DNA of 64,000 nucleotides from Maniola hyperantus (GCF_902806685.2 NC_048539.1:2554501-2618500), one strand, 5' to 3'; positions 32,421-43,264 are shown, numbered from the stretch's first letter. The notes: generated by a model from the sequence alone, not told the origin. Translations and numbers: made by a program.

Positions 32421-32731
32421 GCTGTGATAGCCTAGTGGTTAGGACGTCCGCCTTCTAATCGGAGGTCGGGGGTTCGATCCCGGGCACGCACCTTTAACTT
32501 TTCGGAGTTATGTGCGTTTTAAGTAATTAAATATCACTTGCTTTAACGGTGAAGGAAGACATCGTGAGGAAACCTGCATGCCTGAGAGTTCTCCATAATG
32601 TTCTCAAAGGTGTGTGAAGCCTACCAATCCGCACATGGCCAGCGTGGTAGACTATGGCATAACCCTTCTCACTCTGAGAGGAGACCCGTGCTCTGTAGTG
32701 AGCCGGCGATGGGTTGATCATGATGATGATG
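32421..32731 (+). mobile_element. SINE-1 copy, best preserved
   Basis: gctgtgatagcctagtggtt (A box), gggggttcgatcccgggcac (B box), cttttcggagttatgtgcg, tttaacggtgaaggaagaca, gaaacctgcatgcctgagag, ggccagcgtggtagactatg, tgagccggcgatgggttgat and an (atg)n tail. A good consensus for the family here. Confidence 0.92.
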
Positions 32732-32936
32732 TGGTGTGGCTTTGAAGTCTCCAGTGGGGCCGTTTTGCTTGCTATGCGACAAACAATGCGCCCAGATGTA
32801 CATAGATTAGATAGTGGTGTACTGGTGTTACACCAGCCAACAGGGACTCATTGAAACGCGCCGCTAGAACAAATTACTCTAAGCTGAAGTGTTACGCGAT
32901 TAAATCCGCTGCTTTGAGCAATGTTGTCCTTTAAAT

Positions 32937-33118
32937 AATAAATAAATAAATAAATAAATAAATCTTTTTTATTCGTATAAACTTTTACAAGTACTTACGA
33001 ATAGTCGGATGCATCTACCACTGGTTCTGAATGCCTTTCCTACCGAGAAGAACCAGCAAGAAACTCGGCGGTTGCTCTTTTCAAATATTTGATATAGGTA
33101 CAAGATTATGCCATGTAT
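32937..33118 (-). repeat. (AAAT)n run and 3' fragment of a retroelement
   Basis: Six to seven aaat units lead into cttttttattcgtataaact, then ttcctaccgagaagaaccag and actcggcggttgctcttttc. The latter block recurs at about 61311-61362 and, inverted, near 37403. Confidence 0.6.
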
Positions 33119-33119
33119 A

Positions 33120-33454
33120 CAAAAAAAATAAAAACCGACTTCGATACACAAACACTAAAAATTGAAAAATAATTTAATTTATTACCGAATATATTATGTA
33201 TACAAGAATTAATATAGTTCCATAATAATACTTTTTGGTGCCGGTGCCAATTAGCTTTAGCTGCGCGAATCGTCTAGACTTCATATTTTTATGAGACTCC
33301 ACAATGGCACCTCACTGGCACCGACCCCAAAAAATATTATTATGGAACTATATTAATTCTTGTATACATAATATATTCGGTATATTCGGTAATAAATTAA
33401 ATTATTTTTCAATTTTTAGTGTTTGTGTATCGAAGTCGGTTTTTATTTTTTTTG
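33120..33454. repeat. Foldback with ~115-bp arms
   Basis: The left arm starts aaaaaaaataaaaaccgact then tcgatacacaaacactaaaa and runs to about 33230. The right arm (33335-33454) is its complement apart from a ten-base duplication (tatattcggt). The loop holds ggtgccggtgcc and ggcacctcactggcaccg. Confidence 0.85.
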
Positions 33455-33790
33455 TAAAAAATTTTTATTTCACAATTTTTAGTGGTCCCATGGAATTATG
33501 CTATGACTGGTTAAAAATCTACTGTTTACTAAGCTATTACACTGATCGCGAGCAATTTACTCTTATCCGTTGAGGAGTTCCAGTATCTATCTTCGAAGAT
33601 GTTCATCAGATCTTCACCAAATTTAAATGGGACCAACTTTGAAGTATACCCTTTCAAACAAAAAAAGAATTTTCAAAATCGGTCCAGGCGTCTTCGAGTA
33701 ATCGGGGAACATACATAAAAAATGAAAAAAAAAAAAAAAGATTCCGACGAATTGAGAACTTCCTCCTTTTTTTGAAGTCGGTTAAAAATA
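33455..33790. repeat. Rest of the AACCGACTTC repeat element
   Basis: The segment ends ttgagaacttcctccttttt then tttgaagtcggttaaaaat. With the arm at 33130 (aaccgacttc) this gives complementary ends about 660 bp apart. A related end is at 62940-62978. Confidence 0.6.
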
Positions 33791-33918
33791 GTATTTGTAG
33801 TCTTGTGCGTTGCTGGAACGAGCTGCTGGTCAGGTCTTTGACTTACTAAGCTTTTCATCTGGTACAAGTTTTGCGATCTAAAAGATCGCAAAACTTGTAA
33901 TGATACTCAATCTTCGAC

Positions 33919-33970
33919 GAGTTCGGGGTTCGATCCCGGGCACGCACCTCTAACTTTTAGGAGTTATGCA
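33919..33970 (+). mobile_element. SINE-1 head fragment
   Basis: ggttcgatcccgggcacgca and cctctaacttttaggagtta only. It is joined directly to a LINE tail. Confidence 0.8.
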
Positions 33971-33994
33971 GTTATTGTTACGTATAGGTTACAA

Positions 33995-34135
33995 AAAAGG
34001 CGGACAAACGACATCAGACGAGTCGCAAGAAGGCGCTGGATTCAGGTGGCGCAAGACCGTGGAGTGTGGAAGTCCCTACAAGAGACCTATGTCCAGCAGT
34101 GGACGTCTATCGGTTGATGATGAAGACGATTAGTA
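33995..34135 (+). pseudogene. RTE-type LINE 3' end
   Basis: ggcggacaaacgacatcaga (RTNDI), gtggcgcaagaccgtggagt, gtggaagtccctacaagaga and tgtccagcagtggacgtcta encode the end of the endonuclease-reverse transcriptase (QDRGVWKSLQETYVQQWTSI), followed by the tgatgatga 3' end. Confidence 0.85.
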
Positions 34136-34431
34136 ACAATAGTCGCTATTAATTAAAAAAAAATCGTCTTTGCGGAGTGTACCTTCTGTACCTGGAAGGA
34201 ACTACTATTCTGTGATTATGATTATGCACCTTTCTTTATGCATTCAGCTGTCAAGAAGGGTGGTACTTGGCGCCCCTCGCTGGAGAGGCTGTACGTCACT
34301 CTCGACGCAAGGCACGTCGGGGAAATTCAATAAAATGCACTTTCTACGGCTATTTTCTGCTCCTTTGAGTCGCATGTTTAATGTAAATACGTCACTGGAA
34401 CGTAGGTCTACCTAATCTAACCTATCTATAT
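34136..34431. other. No feature seen
   Basis: Short unclassified sequence with a GC-richer block near 34255-34320. Confidence 0.35.
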
Positions 34432-34640
34432 CTATCTGATTTAGGTTTTTAAAAACCCCGTGGGAACCCTTTGATTTTCCGGAAAAAATGTAGCCTATGT
34501 CACTCTTCAGGTTTTAAACTATACCCATGCAAAATACCACGACAATCCGCTGCTCCGTTGTGATCTGATTGATGGACAAACCAACAAATCAACAAACAAA
34601 CGCACCTTCGCATTTATAATATGGGTAGGGATTCGAAAAT
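34432..34640 (-). repeat. Repeat family C copy
   Basis: In reverse: aaaaccccgtgggaaccctt, atgtagcctatgtcactctt, gatggacaaaccaacaaatc and ttcgcatttataatatgggt. Confidence 0.8.
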
Positions 34641-35833
34641 ACATGTATGTGTAGGAAAGAAACTAATTAGCCTTTCCTAGATAGAAGATAATGATGAAAA
34701 TGATTAAGACGGATTATGTCAGGATTACAAGATAATTAGATTAACCGAGCCTTCGTGGGCGCACTAACATTATTCTTGCACACTATTACGAGAGATATCA
34801 CAGACTACCCTCAATCATATATATACCCTGAATCATGATAACAACGTCTCTTATGAGACTAGACAATGCTTATTAACACTAGCTAAGTCCCTACCTAGCT
34901 ACCGGCTCCACCATGTCCCCATACCGGTCCCAGACCAACCAGCTAACCTAGCACACCACAATTAGTTTAATTAACATCAACTACAACAATAATAATAGTA
35001 ATAACACAGTACGACACACATAGTGTCTACTGAGAAGTGCCCTTGGCAAGAACCACACGAATAATGTCTCGTAACACACTGCGCATCCGCTTTTATAGTC
35101 TCACAATGACGGTGGGGCGATTACGTAATGTTGAATGAGCAATCTTTTTAGAATTATTAAAAACGGTGCTACCGACATATGTATAATGGCATTTCTATTC
35201 ATCCATTTCATTTAAACGTATTTCATTTCATTATCTATGTAGTAGGTATAACCCTCAAAGGCATACTAAGTACAAGTCCCTATACGGTATATATACCTAT
35301 ACTGTACTTTTTTATTTAAATTTTAAACCATTAAATATTTTTAATTTCCCTATTTTCTCAGATAGCTAAGTTAAGTATCTAAGTAGGTAGAGGAACTTAG
35401 TGATTTTACAACTTAAAACATCAGCTTATTTTGTTGCAAAAAATTGATTAAATATTGCTAGTATTATCTACGTTATTTATGTTTTTCGATGCTATTAAAA
35501 ACCTGTGCTCCATTAATATTAAGATACGGTAAAATGTATAAACTTCCGCCTTAAATATCATTGAGCAGAAGTCTACCGCTATCTTTAGCGGCCGGCGAGT
35601 TCATGCCGGAGGTGTAAGGTAAACAAAGCGCGGTCAATATCCCACCACAAATAGACGCAAGTTTGTCGTACTGTGTATACAGATTACAGACTATACTGCA
35701 CCGCATTGCGTGCTGCATTCAACGGGTTAAGCCACAGTTGGTACTATAAATAAAGTAACTAATAGAAAATTTATTTTTTTAATAGGAAGCCAACGGTATA
35801 CAAAGAAATATTTTTTTTATCTAAATTAAAAGT
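34641..35833. other. Unclassified; promoter-like patches
   Basis: 34880-35110 is C-rich on the plus strand and ends near cgcttttatagtctcac. 35520-35750 has a GC-richer block (ctttagcggccggcgagttc) and actataaataaagt near 35743. No coding frame or repeat recognised. Confidence 0.3.
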
Positions 35834-36256
35834 AAAAAAACCGGCCAAGTGCGAATCAGGCTCGCGCAATGAGGGTTCCGTACTACAGTCGTATTTTCTC
35901 GACATTTTGCAGAATAATTCAAAAACTATGATACATAAAAATAAATAAAAATCTGTTTTAGAAAGCACTGGTGAAGACCTTTCATATAGTTGATATAGTT
36001 ATCTTACTTAGAAAATTGAAAATACTAATTATTAGTTCATGACCACAATTTAATTTTTTTTGTGTGATCTAACCCTAAATTCACGGTTTCAGATTTTTCC
36101 CCAAATGTCAGCTATAAGATCTACCTACCTGCCAAATTTCATGATTCTAGGTCAACGGGAAGTACCCTGTAGGTTTCTTGACAGACAGACAGACAGACAA
36201 CAAAGTGATCCTATAAGGGTTCCGTTTTTCCTTTTGAGGTACGGAACCCTAAAAAA
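35834..36256 (-). repeat. GGTTCCGT-family copy, reverse
   Basis: aaaccggccaagtgcgaatc to the terminal hairpin gggttccgtttttccttttg then aggtacggaaccct. It forms one arm of an inverted arrangement with 36757-37065. Confidence 0.85.
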
Positions 36257-36289
36257 CAACATTGAATTAAAACTAAAATAAATTAAATC

Positions 36290-36695
36290 TAAAACCTCAT
36301 CAAGACCACCGCTGCGAGGCATTTTACCCAAGATGCTGGCAGCATTACCCCTTTGGATGGCCAAACTAATTCTTTGACCAAGGTACCTGCCAGCTCTCGG
36401 GTCCATGGTTGACTCGATAACCCTTTTCGAAATTTCCTCAATAAGAGCTCGAGCCCCTGGGCCCCACGGCCCCAAGGTCTCCATACCAAAAGGCACGAAT
36501 ATGAAGCTCCCATCGAGGTTTTCATATTTGCGCCTCTTGGCCAGTTCGGCGCTGATGGCCGCTGCACCCGCCATAGAGGAGGTCGCCTGAATGTGGGATG
36601 CAGCTAAAGTGTCTGCCACGTTGCATCCCCAACAAGCGACCTGCCCATCTTCCAAGGTACGAGCGTCATACCATCATAATAGAAATGATATCCAC
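36290..36695 (-). pseudogene. Reverse-transcriptase-associated C-terminal fragment, frameshifted
   Basis: On the minus strand 36695-36620 reads YDGMTLVPWKMGRSLV. A one-base loss near 36617 then forces a new frame, with VADTLAASHIQATSSMAGA, AKRRKYENLDGSFIFVPFG, METLGPWGPGARALIEEISK and ISLAIQRGNAASILGKMPR. These blocks (DxL-phenotype WD.TCVDTLA, KRRKY, ETLGPWG, IQRGNAAS) are the conserved end of RT polyproteins found in many insect and other animal retroelements. No catalytic RT core is present. It lies between two GGTTCCGT-family copies in opposite orientation. Confidence 0.7.
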
Positions 36696-36756
36696 TGTAA
36701 TATATCTAGGACAATGTGTCGCCGATTTTGAGCAACATACTCATGCAAAAATATAT

Positions 36757-37065
36757 ACAAGGTTTTATAGCACAAGTGAAGGAATAAATCCGAAAACCGT
36801 GAATTTGTGGTTACCAACAAAAAAAAATTAAATGTGATACTGAACAAGTTAGTATTTTCAATTTTCAAAGTAAGATAACTATATCAAGTGGGGTATCATA
36901 TGAAAGGGCTTTACCTGTACATTCTAAAATAGATTTTTATTTATTTTTATGCATAACGGTTTTTGATTTATCGTGCAAACTGCAAAGTGTCGAATAATTC
37001 GACTGAAGTAAGGGAACCCTCGGTGCGCGAGTTTTACTCGCACTTGGCCGGTTTTTTTTTCACAT
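36757..37065 (+). repeat. GGTTCCGT-family copy, 5' truncated
   Basis: ttttatagcacaagtgaagg, ccgaaaaccgtgaatttgtg, tggggtatcatatgaaaggg and actcgcacttggccggtttt. Opposite orientation to 35834-36256. Confidence 0.85.
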
Positions 37066-37669
37066 TTGTCATATTTGTCGGGCTTATTAGTTCAGTAATA
37101 TTCTTTTATTCGACCTTCGGCGTACTCAAATTACTTAGCAATGGGCTAATAACCACCCGTTTCTATTCATGAGACCCGGCCATGGCCCATGGGATCCCAT
37201 AGAATCCCTTCCTGTTTGAACAAATGTTTTGTAAGTTTTGCGTCTACCCACGGTATGTGTGCCAAAGATATTTAATTATCTGACAGATCGGATAAAAATT
37301 TAAGTATCTATGTGCGTTGCGTGGTGGTGGTGGTAACTGCTTGATTTTCTCCATTTGTAGTATAGCGGGGGGTCGGCTGGTTCATTTGTAAAATGAATAT
37401 TTGAAAAGAGCAACCGCCGAGTTTATTGATGGTGTACTTAGTAGAAAGAGCATTTTGAAGCAGTGATAGATTCATTTGACGAATTAAAAGCATAATAATA
37501 CTACTTATGACGCAAAAGTTTTTTTTTATTGCTTGCTATCCAAAATCAGACTAGCCTAAAAATTCAAGACTCAAGAGTAGACTGTTATCTTGTCTTGTCG
37601 CATTGATGAGTAGGTAAGAGACAATTAGTACACTTATAAACTTTAGGATATTATAAAAAAACATGAATA
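37066..37669. other. Mostly unclassified
   Basis: 37400-37425 holds aaagagcaaccgccgagttt, the reverse of the block at 33070. A tggtggtggtggt run is at 37322. Nothing else is seen. Confidence 0.35.
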
Positions 37670-37858
37670 TCTAAATATATAAAAGGAAAAGATGACTGAC
37701 TGACTGACTGGTCTATCAACGTACAGCTCAAAATACTGGACGGATCGAGCTGTTTGGCATGCAGATAGCTATTATGACGTAGACATCTGCTAAGAAAGGA
37801 TATTTGAAAATGTAACCCCTGATCCACGCGGACGAAGTAGCGAGCATAAGCTAGTCAA
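37670..37858 (+). repeat. Repeat family A copy, with deletions
   Basis: atataaaaggaaaagatgac, a tgac run, gtctatcaacgtacagctca; two short deletions; ends cgcggacgaagtagcgagca. Confidence 0.85.
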
Positions 37859-38377
37859 GATATAATATATTTACCAAAAACAGATAGGGGACAACGTTGG
37901 AGAATATGTACATACAAAAATAACTTCATGTTTATGATAACAAAGTCTTATAATATAGTCATACCTTATATAAAAAATATGCATGCTATGCAATAGCCGT
38001 TCTGTTGTTATTAACGTAAGTAAATCTCTTAGATTCGTGTAAAAAATGGTTAATAAGATACGAAAAACATACATAATATTCATGTCTCACGCTGCATTCT
38101 TGGGTCTTAAAGTGCGTCAATACCTACTCAATAGACTGAAATTGTCTTTTTACTTGCTTGATAATCCTAATCTTAAATTATAAACTTTTTCCTCACATTG
38201 TTATTGTATGTTCCATAAAAGCTTTTTTTCTGTTACTTTTTTATTCAATAAACTCATCTGTCCCTATAGGTACGTACCCAAGTATTTTTTTGTTATTTTT
38301 CCTATAAAATACTCCTCCAAAGTACAAGATTACAAACTAAGTTAAGATGCCGAATTGTCAATGATGAAATCTGTCCC
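37859..38377. other. No feature seen
   Basis: AT-rich; no recognised element. Confidence 0.35.
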
Positions 38378-38914
38378 AATAGGCTACTTGACAATTTTTT
38401 TAAGTTGGTCTTAAATGGTTAATATTTGTCCTATTATATCAAAAAAATTAACACTATATTTTTTTGCGCCCTAAAAACCGTAAAACTTTAATTTAAAAAA
38501 ATATTTTTCTTAGACAGGTGAAAACACTGTCGGCCATGTTTGGCCGATAGATTATCTGTGCTCTGACGTCATGCATTTGTAAACAACAGTATAACCCAGG
38601 GTTATACTGTTGTTTACAAATGCATGACGTCAGAGCACAGATAATCTTTATCTGTGCTCTGACGTCATGCATTTGTAAACAACAGTATAACCCAGGGTTA
38701 TACTGTTGTTTACAAATGCATGACGTCAGAGCACAGATAATCTATCGGCCAAACATGGCCGACAGTGTTTTCACCTGTCTAAGAAAAATATTTTTTTAAA
38801 TTAAAGTTTTACGGTTTTTAGGGTGCAAAAAAATATAGTGTTAATTTTTTTGATATAATAGGACAAATATTAACCATTTAAGACCAACTTAAAAAAATTG
38901 TCAAGTAGCCTATT
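38378..38914. repeat. 537-bp near-perfect palindrome with a palindrome nested in each arm
   Basis: The arms run from aataggctacttgacaattt (38378) to its complement at 38914, around a three-base centre (38645-38647). I found one arm mismatch (gcgccct versus agggtgc). Each arm contains its own ~95-bp palindrome, centred at 38598 and 38694, made of tctgtgctctgacgtcatgc then atttgtaaacaacagtataa and ccc in both orientations. The outer part of each arm is single (ctaaaaaccgtaaaacttta, aagacaggtgaaaacactgt-type, ggccatgtttggcc). There is no frame. It could be a foldback transposon or a head-to-head duplication; an assembly artefact must be excluded. Confidence 0.95.
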
Positions 38915-39579
38915 TTTTGCAACCAACATCAGAAGTGGGATCTTCACCCTTAGTTGAAAACCTTTAAGTTTACATTTCAAATGGTCCTTAGTCCTAACTC
39001 CTATACACCCTTGAGTGTACCCATTTAAGGGCTATATTATATCATAGATTTCAAAAGAAACACATTTCACAGATTTTATTAAAATACTTATCTATAGTGA
39101 ATGTAACTAATTATATTGCAGAGCTTTACTAAGAATTTCGCCCTTACTACACGTAACAATAAGAGCTACAAACCGTACACAGGACAATCCCAAGATTTTA
39201 CTATAAAACAGTAAATGTACATAATAAAATACATTTGCTCTAGCCTAAAGCATTGTAAGATTTTCGTCCTTATTTCACGTGTAAATAAGAACTGATATTA
39301 ATTGAATTAAAAAAGGACAATGTAGAGATTTCATGCTCCATTCGATTACGGTTTTACAAAGCCATCCCAGTAATCCGACCGCTAATCCCCGTGCCCTTAA
39401 TACAGTCCTTGTGTGCCTCGCGTTGATAAAAGCCGAGTAATTCCGTGTGGATTACATAACCTGGTACTGTAAAATGTATTGTTATCTATGGTTCATTCAT
39501 TTGCCCGATAGGAATGGCTAGGAATGGAAGGACAAAGAACAACAGCTACAGCTGGCTACAGTTTAGCAGAAGATCTAGC
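38915..39579. other. No feature seen
   Basis: AT-rich sequence without a recognised repeat. Confidence 0.35.
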
Positions 39580-39746
39580 TACAGTGTGACAAGGCTATCA
39601 TGGCGCGTGGCGAAAATCGGAACTAACGTTGCCGTCGTGTCCCCTTTGTTCTTGTTTGAATATTCGGAATATTCTTAGCGTTTGTTCTCCAACAGCGCCC
39701 CCCTGTCAATGTCATTCAAGTGCCAAGAGAGCCTTGTCGCACTGTA
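39580..39746 (+). mobile_element. MITE-2 copy
   Basis: tacagtgtgacaaggctatc to agagccttgtcgcactgta; internal gcgtggcgaaaatcggaact and gttcttgtttgaatattcgg. Opposite orientation to 13781-13940. Confidence 0.85.
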
Positions 39747-39759
39747 AACGCATATAGGC

Positions 39760-39960
39760 ACTGTACAGCTGTTTGGTGTCGATGGTCGCTAACTATAGGC
39801 CTCATAAGAAAGCTCAGAGTCACTCAGTGGGCGATGGAGAGAGAAAGAAAAATAAACGTTTTTTCTTTCTTTCTTTCTTTCTTTCTTTCTATGCTGTTAA
39901 TTTTCAAATCAGAAATGAAGTGATCCGTAGAAGAACCGTAGACATTGTATCAGTGGCCGA
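39760..39960 (+). pseudogene. RTE-type LINE fragment split by a TTTC microsatellite
   Basis: Codes LTIGLIRKLRVTQWAMERE (up to about 39845), then about 50 bases with (tttc)n at 39858-39890, then QIRNEVIRRRT at about 39907-39940. In the intact family these two blocks are separated only by a short AMLGVSLxD-type segment, so that piece has been replaced by the simple repeat. Confidence 0.75.
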
Positions 39961-40057
39961 CGACGACAACAGTTGGTGTCACGTAAAAAAGCCTTTAAAC
40001 TTGCGCAGTGGGTAATTTATCGATCTACCTCATACCACAAATGAAATAATCTATACT

Positions 40058-40222
40058 ATTATATAAAGAGGTAATGTCGTTAAGTTTGTTTGTAGGGGGT
40101 AATCTCTGGAACTACTGAACCGATTTTGAAATTTCTTTCACCAATAGTAAGCTACATTATTCCTGAGTGACAAGGGCTATATTATATATACGCGGGCGAA
40201 GCCGCGGGGATCAGCTAGTAGT
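40058..40222 (+). repeat. Repeat family D copy
   Basis: tatactattatataaagagg, ttgtttgtagggggtaatct, ctactgaaccgattttgaaa and the end gcgaagccgcggggatcagc. Organised like B and C, with a different body. Confidence 0.7.
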
Positions 40223-40447
40223 TAGATATAGAGGACGGTAACAGCGTATGTTCTACTGTTCTTTCCTGAAGTATAAAATAGCATATTTCGGTCAAATTTT
40301 CGTTTCTAATTTAGCAATTTTAAGACTATAAATTGATCCAATACATAATAATATAATCGAAATCTATAACCATTTATCAGATTAGGTACCATTGTAAACT
40401 TTTTTGATTTGTATAAAGTGAAGTGACGTAATGGTGATAATTAAAAT

Positions 40448-40698
40448 CAGTACCCTTATTATAAATGCGAAAGTGTGTTAGTTTGTTGGTTTGTTGGTTT
40501 ATTGGTTTATTGGTTTGTTGGTTTGTCCTTCAATCACGTCGCAACGGTGCAACGGATTAGCGTGATTTTTTGCATGGGTATAGATAAAGACCTGCAGAGT
40601 GACATAGGCTACTTTTTATCCCGGAAAATAAAAGAGTTCCCACGGGATTTTTAAAAAACCTAATTCCACGCAGACGAAGTCGCGGGCATCAGCTAGTG
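40448..40698 (+). repeat. Repeat family C copy
   Basis: ccttattataaatgcgaaag, a run of gttggtttg/attggttt units (40480-40526), tccttcaatcacgtcgcaac, gacataggctactttttatc and gacgaagtcgcgggcatcag. Confidence 0.85.
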
Positions 40699-41137
40699 AT
40701 TACATAAACTTAAAACTAAAGCTACGAGGGTTCCAAACGCGCCCTGTTCTGAGAAGAAGCCCACATCTAAGTCAGCCGGGCTATTTCATACATTTTGTTT
40801 GCTGTATTCACTATTCACAATCCGAATCTCTGCGTCACAGCGATCCTCAATAACATATTTATTATACAATTGTTCTTTTTTTTTCAGGTAAAAAGCTGCA
40901 TCTTCACGGATCGCGTAAGGTGTAAAGAACGCAAGGTATTTTTGGTTTGCCCGCTGTTTTAATACTTTTTACCTGAGTGACAGAGAGGTCCGATAAAATT
41001 TATTGAATACTCAATTTAGCAAGACAGACTAAATAAAAAAGGTAGACGGAGGATTGTTATTGTAACTGTCCATAGAAGTTAAAAACACAAAAAACATACA
41101 CTGCCAAAATAATTAAGTCGATTGCTCTACCTGTAGG
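40699..41137. other. Unclassified; a strong splice-acceptor-like tract
   Basis: tgttctttttttttcag ends at 40887, followed by 27 bases and GTAAGG (40915). It could be a microexon in phase with the glypican-like first exon (would encode GKKLHLHGSR), but no conserved residue supports this. No other feature. Confidence 0.2.
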
Positions 41138-41312
41138 CCGATTCCGTAAAACCTGCATCAATCATTATTACAATCGCAATTGTTGTGATTGGCTGAATTC
41201 ATAGTATTCTTGTTGCAACAATGAATTGTAGCCAATAGTGAGCGAGCGTCAACCAATCAGAGGTGATTGCGATCGTGACATTGTAGCTGTCATTCTACCG
41301 CAATCGCGCAGC
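41138..41312 (-). mobile_element. MITE-3 copy
   Basis: ccgtaaaacctgcatcaatc, tgattggctgaattcatagt, gccaatagtgagcgagcgtc, aaccaatcagaggtgattgc and ctaccgcaatcgcgcagctg. The longest complete copy apart from those at 61.4-61.7 kb. Confidence 0.85.
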
Positions 41313-41460
41313 TGTTTCCAATCGAGCTGATCTCAGAGGGCGCCACAAGAGGTCCGGCTAATGTCAATGTCAAAATTAACGTGTTTGTTTTGTTCGTTTG
41401 CTAGCTTTGCTAAGAATTGTTGATATGGCTGTACAATATACCTACGATTGTTTCGTGAAT

Positions 41461-41602
41461 TACAGTGCGACAAGGCTCTTTTTGCGCGTGGTGAAAATCG
41501 GAACTAACGTTGTCGTCAAGTGTCCCCTTTGTTCTTGTTTGAATAGTCTAAGCCGTTGTACTTTGTTCTACAACAACGCCTACCTGTCAATGTCATTTAA
41601 CG
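41461..41602 (+). mobile_element. MITE-2 copy, right end missing
   Basis: tacagtgcgacaaggctctt, gaaaatcggaactaacgttg and gttcttgtttgaatagtcta; stops after gtcaatgtcatttaac. Confidence 0.8.
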
Positions 41603-42888
41603 CCGCCCACTGCCTACAGTACGGGCGCCCTGGACCCAACACACAACCCCGACCTCGAGGCCCTAAGTCAAGAAGGCAGGCCTTAGCAGACTTCCCCGCG
41701 CCACACCCGGGCAAGGAGGCCATGCCTCGAGGCCCGTACCCCCGACTTGGCCTAGGTCAAACGGAGAAGACCCCGCTTATCAATGAATGTGCACGCTAAG
41801 TTCGTACGAAAACGCATCCAAATTACAGTCAGCCTAACACCTACGAGTAGCATTAAAAAATATGACCTATATAATGTTCAGGAGTATACTAGCCACATAA
41901 GTGATGTGAGAAATCTTTATAAAAACAGCGGGTCGATGGTTCGGCCTCGGGCATTTAGGTGAAGTGGCCACTGCACACTCGCGGCCTTTGTGACTTTAAA
42001 GGCTAACTTCAGTACCGAGGGCGAGAGATTTGTTTACACTTTCAGCTCGTGTATAGTATAGGTACATTTAGCATATAGTTCATATAGAGTTCTCAATAGG
42101 TATAGTTTAGGTATTTAGCAAGTCTTTTACCTACATAACATTCATCCACATAAAATATATTTCATCGATTAAGTACTTATATTAAGAGGTTTATCCTTTC
42201 TCATTCTTTGAAGAGACCCGTGGGCCCGCGATGGGTTGTGATGCTGATTACAATCAGGTGGTTATTTCACTAATTACTTACCACTAAACGATTACGCTAC
42301 TTAAGCAACGTCGGTTGGTAAATGGATGACCAATTTTGGGATGGCCTTTTAGCAGATGGGTCGTGGTAAGAGAACAGACAGGCAAGCACACTTTTGTATT
42401 TACACTAACTTACAGTTCATGACTGCATATTATAATTACCTACCTATAACGACAAAGAAAAAATATGTTAACATTTAGTGCCTTTACTAATGAATCATTA
42501 ACAAGTTCAGAACGTGTTAATTACGCCAAACTGCCAAACTTTGAGCTGTTGCAAACAATTTCATAATAACACTCCGCGTAAATATTAAGGGCTAACAGGA
42601 ATTATTCCTGACTCGATGCGAAACGCCCAGAAGTTCCATACAAATGGGAATTATTCACGAAGTGAGATTACATCGCCTGTCGTAAGTTACGTCTACTGCA
42701 TGCCTACGTCTGAGGACTTTCATATTGAAGAAAATTTTGATTTCATATTTGGAAAATGGTGCGCCGAAAACAATGACATTCTAGTTTAATTTTATTGGTT
42801 TCTTTCTGCACAACCTCAGCAATAAGTTTCCTTCCTCATTGCTTAGGGTTGTGACCTCGTTCATATATTAATTTTTTTATCAAAAAAC
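41603..42888. other. GC-rich block, then unclassified DNA
   Basis: 41620-41790 is markedly GC-rich (cctcgaggccctaagtcaag) and open on the plus strand as part of a 133-codon frame that begins inside unrelated sequence. I recognise no domain; retroelement UTR debris is likely. 42205-42245 has a SINE-1 end fragment (gagacccgtgggcccgcgat). The rest shows nothing. Confidence 0.35.
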
Positions 42889-43200
42889 TAAAAAAACCAG
42901 TCAAGTGCGAGTCAGGCTCGCGCAACGAGGGTTCCGTACTACGGTCGTATTTTTTCGACATTTTGCACGATAATTTAAAAACTATGATGCATAAAAATAA
43001 ATAAAAATCTGTTTTAGAATGCACAGGTGAAGACCTTTCATATGATACCCCACTACAAGACCTACCTGCCAAATTTTATGATTCTAGGTCAACGGGAAGT
43101 ACCCTGTAGGTTTCTTGACAGACCGACAGACAGACAGACAGACAACAAAGTGATCCTATAAGGGTTCCGTTTTTCCTTTTGAGGTACGGAACCCTAAAAA
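42889..43200 (-). repeat. GGTTCCGT-family copy with an internal deletion
   Basis: accagtcaagtgcgagtcag to ggtacggaaccctaaaaa; the middle (the aaccgtgaatttgtgg segment) is deleted between 43055 and 43060. Confidence 0.85.
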
Positions 43201-43264
43201 TGGGGTGTACGAGTTTTCACACGGAATAGACAGGTTAGTTTCCTCCTACATCAATGGAAATCAC

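Noticed and set aside
41398..41799. 133-codon plus-strand frame
   Set aside because: It runs through a MITE-2 copy into an unrelated GC-rich block, so it is a composite of transposon sequence rather than a gene.
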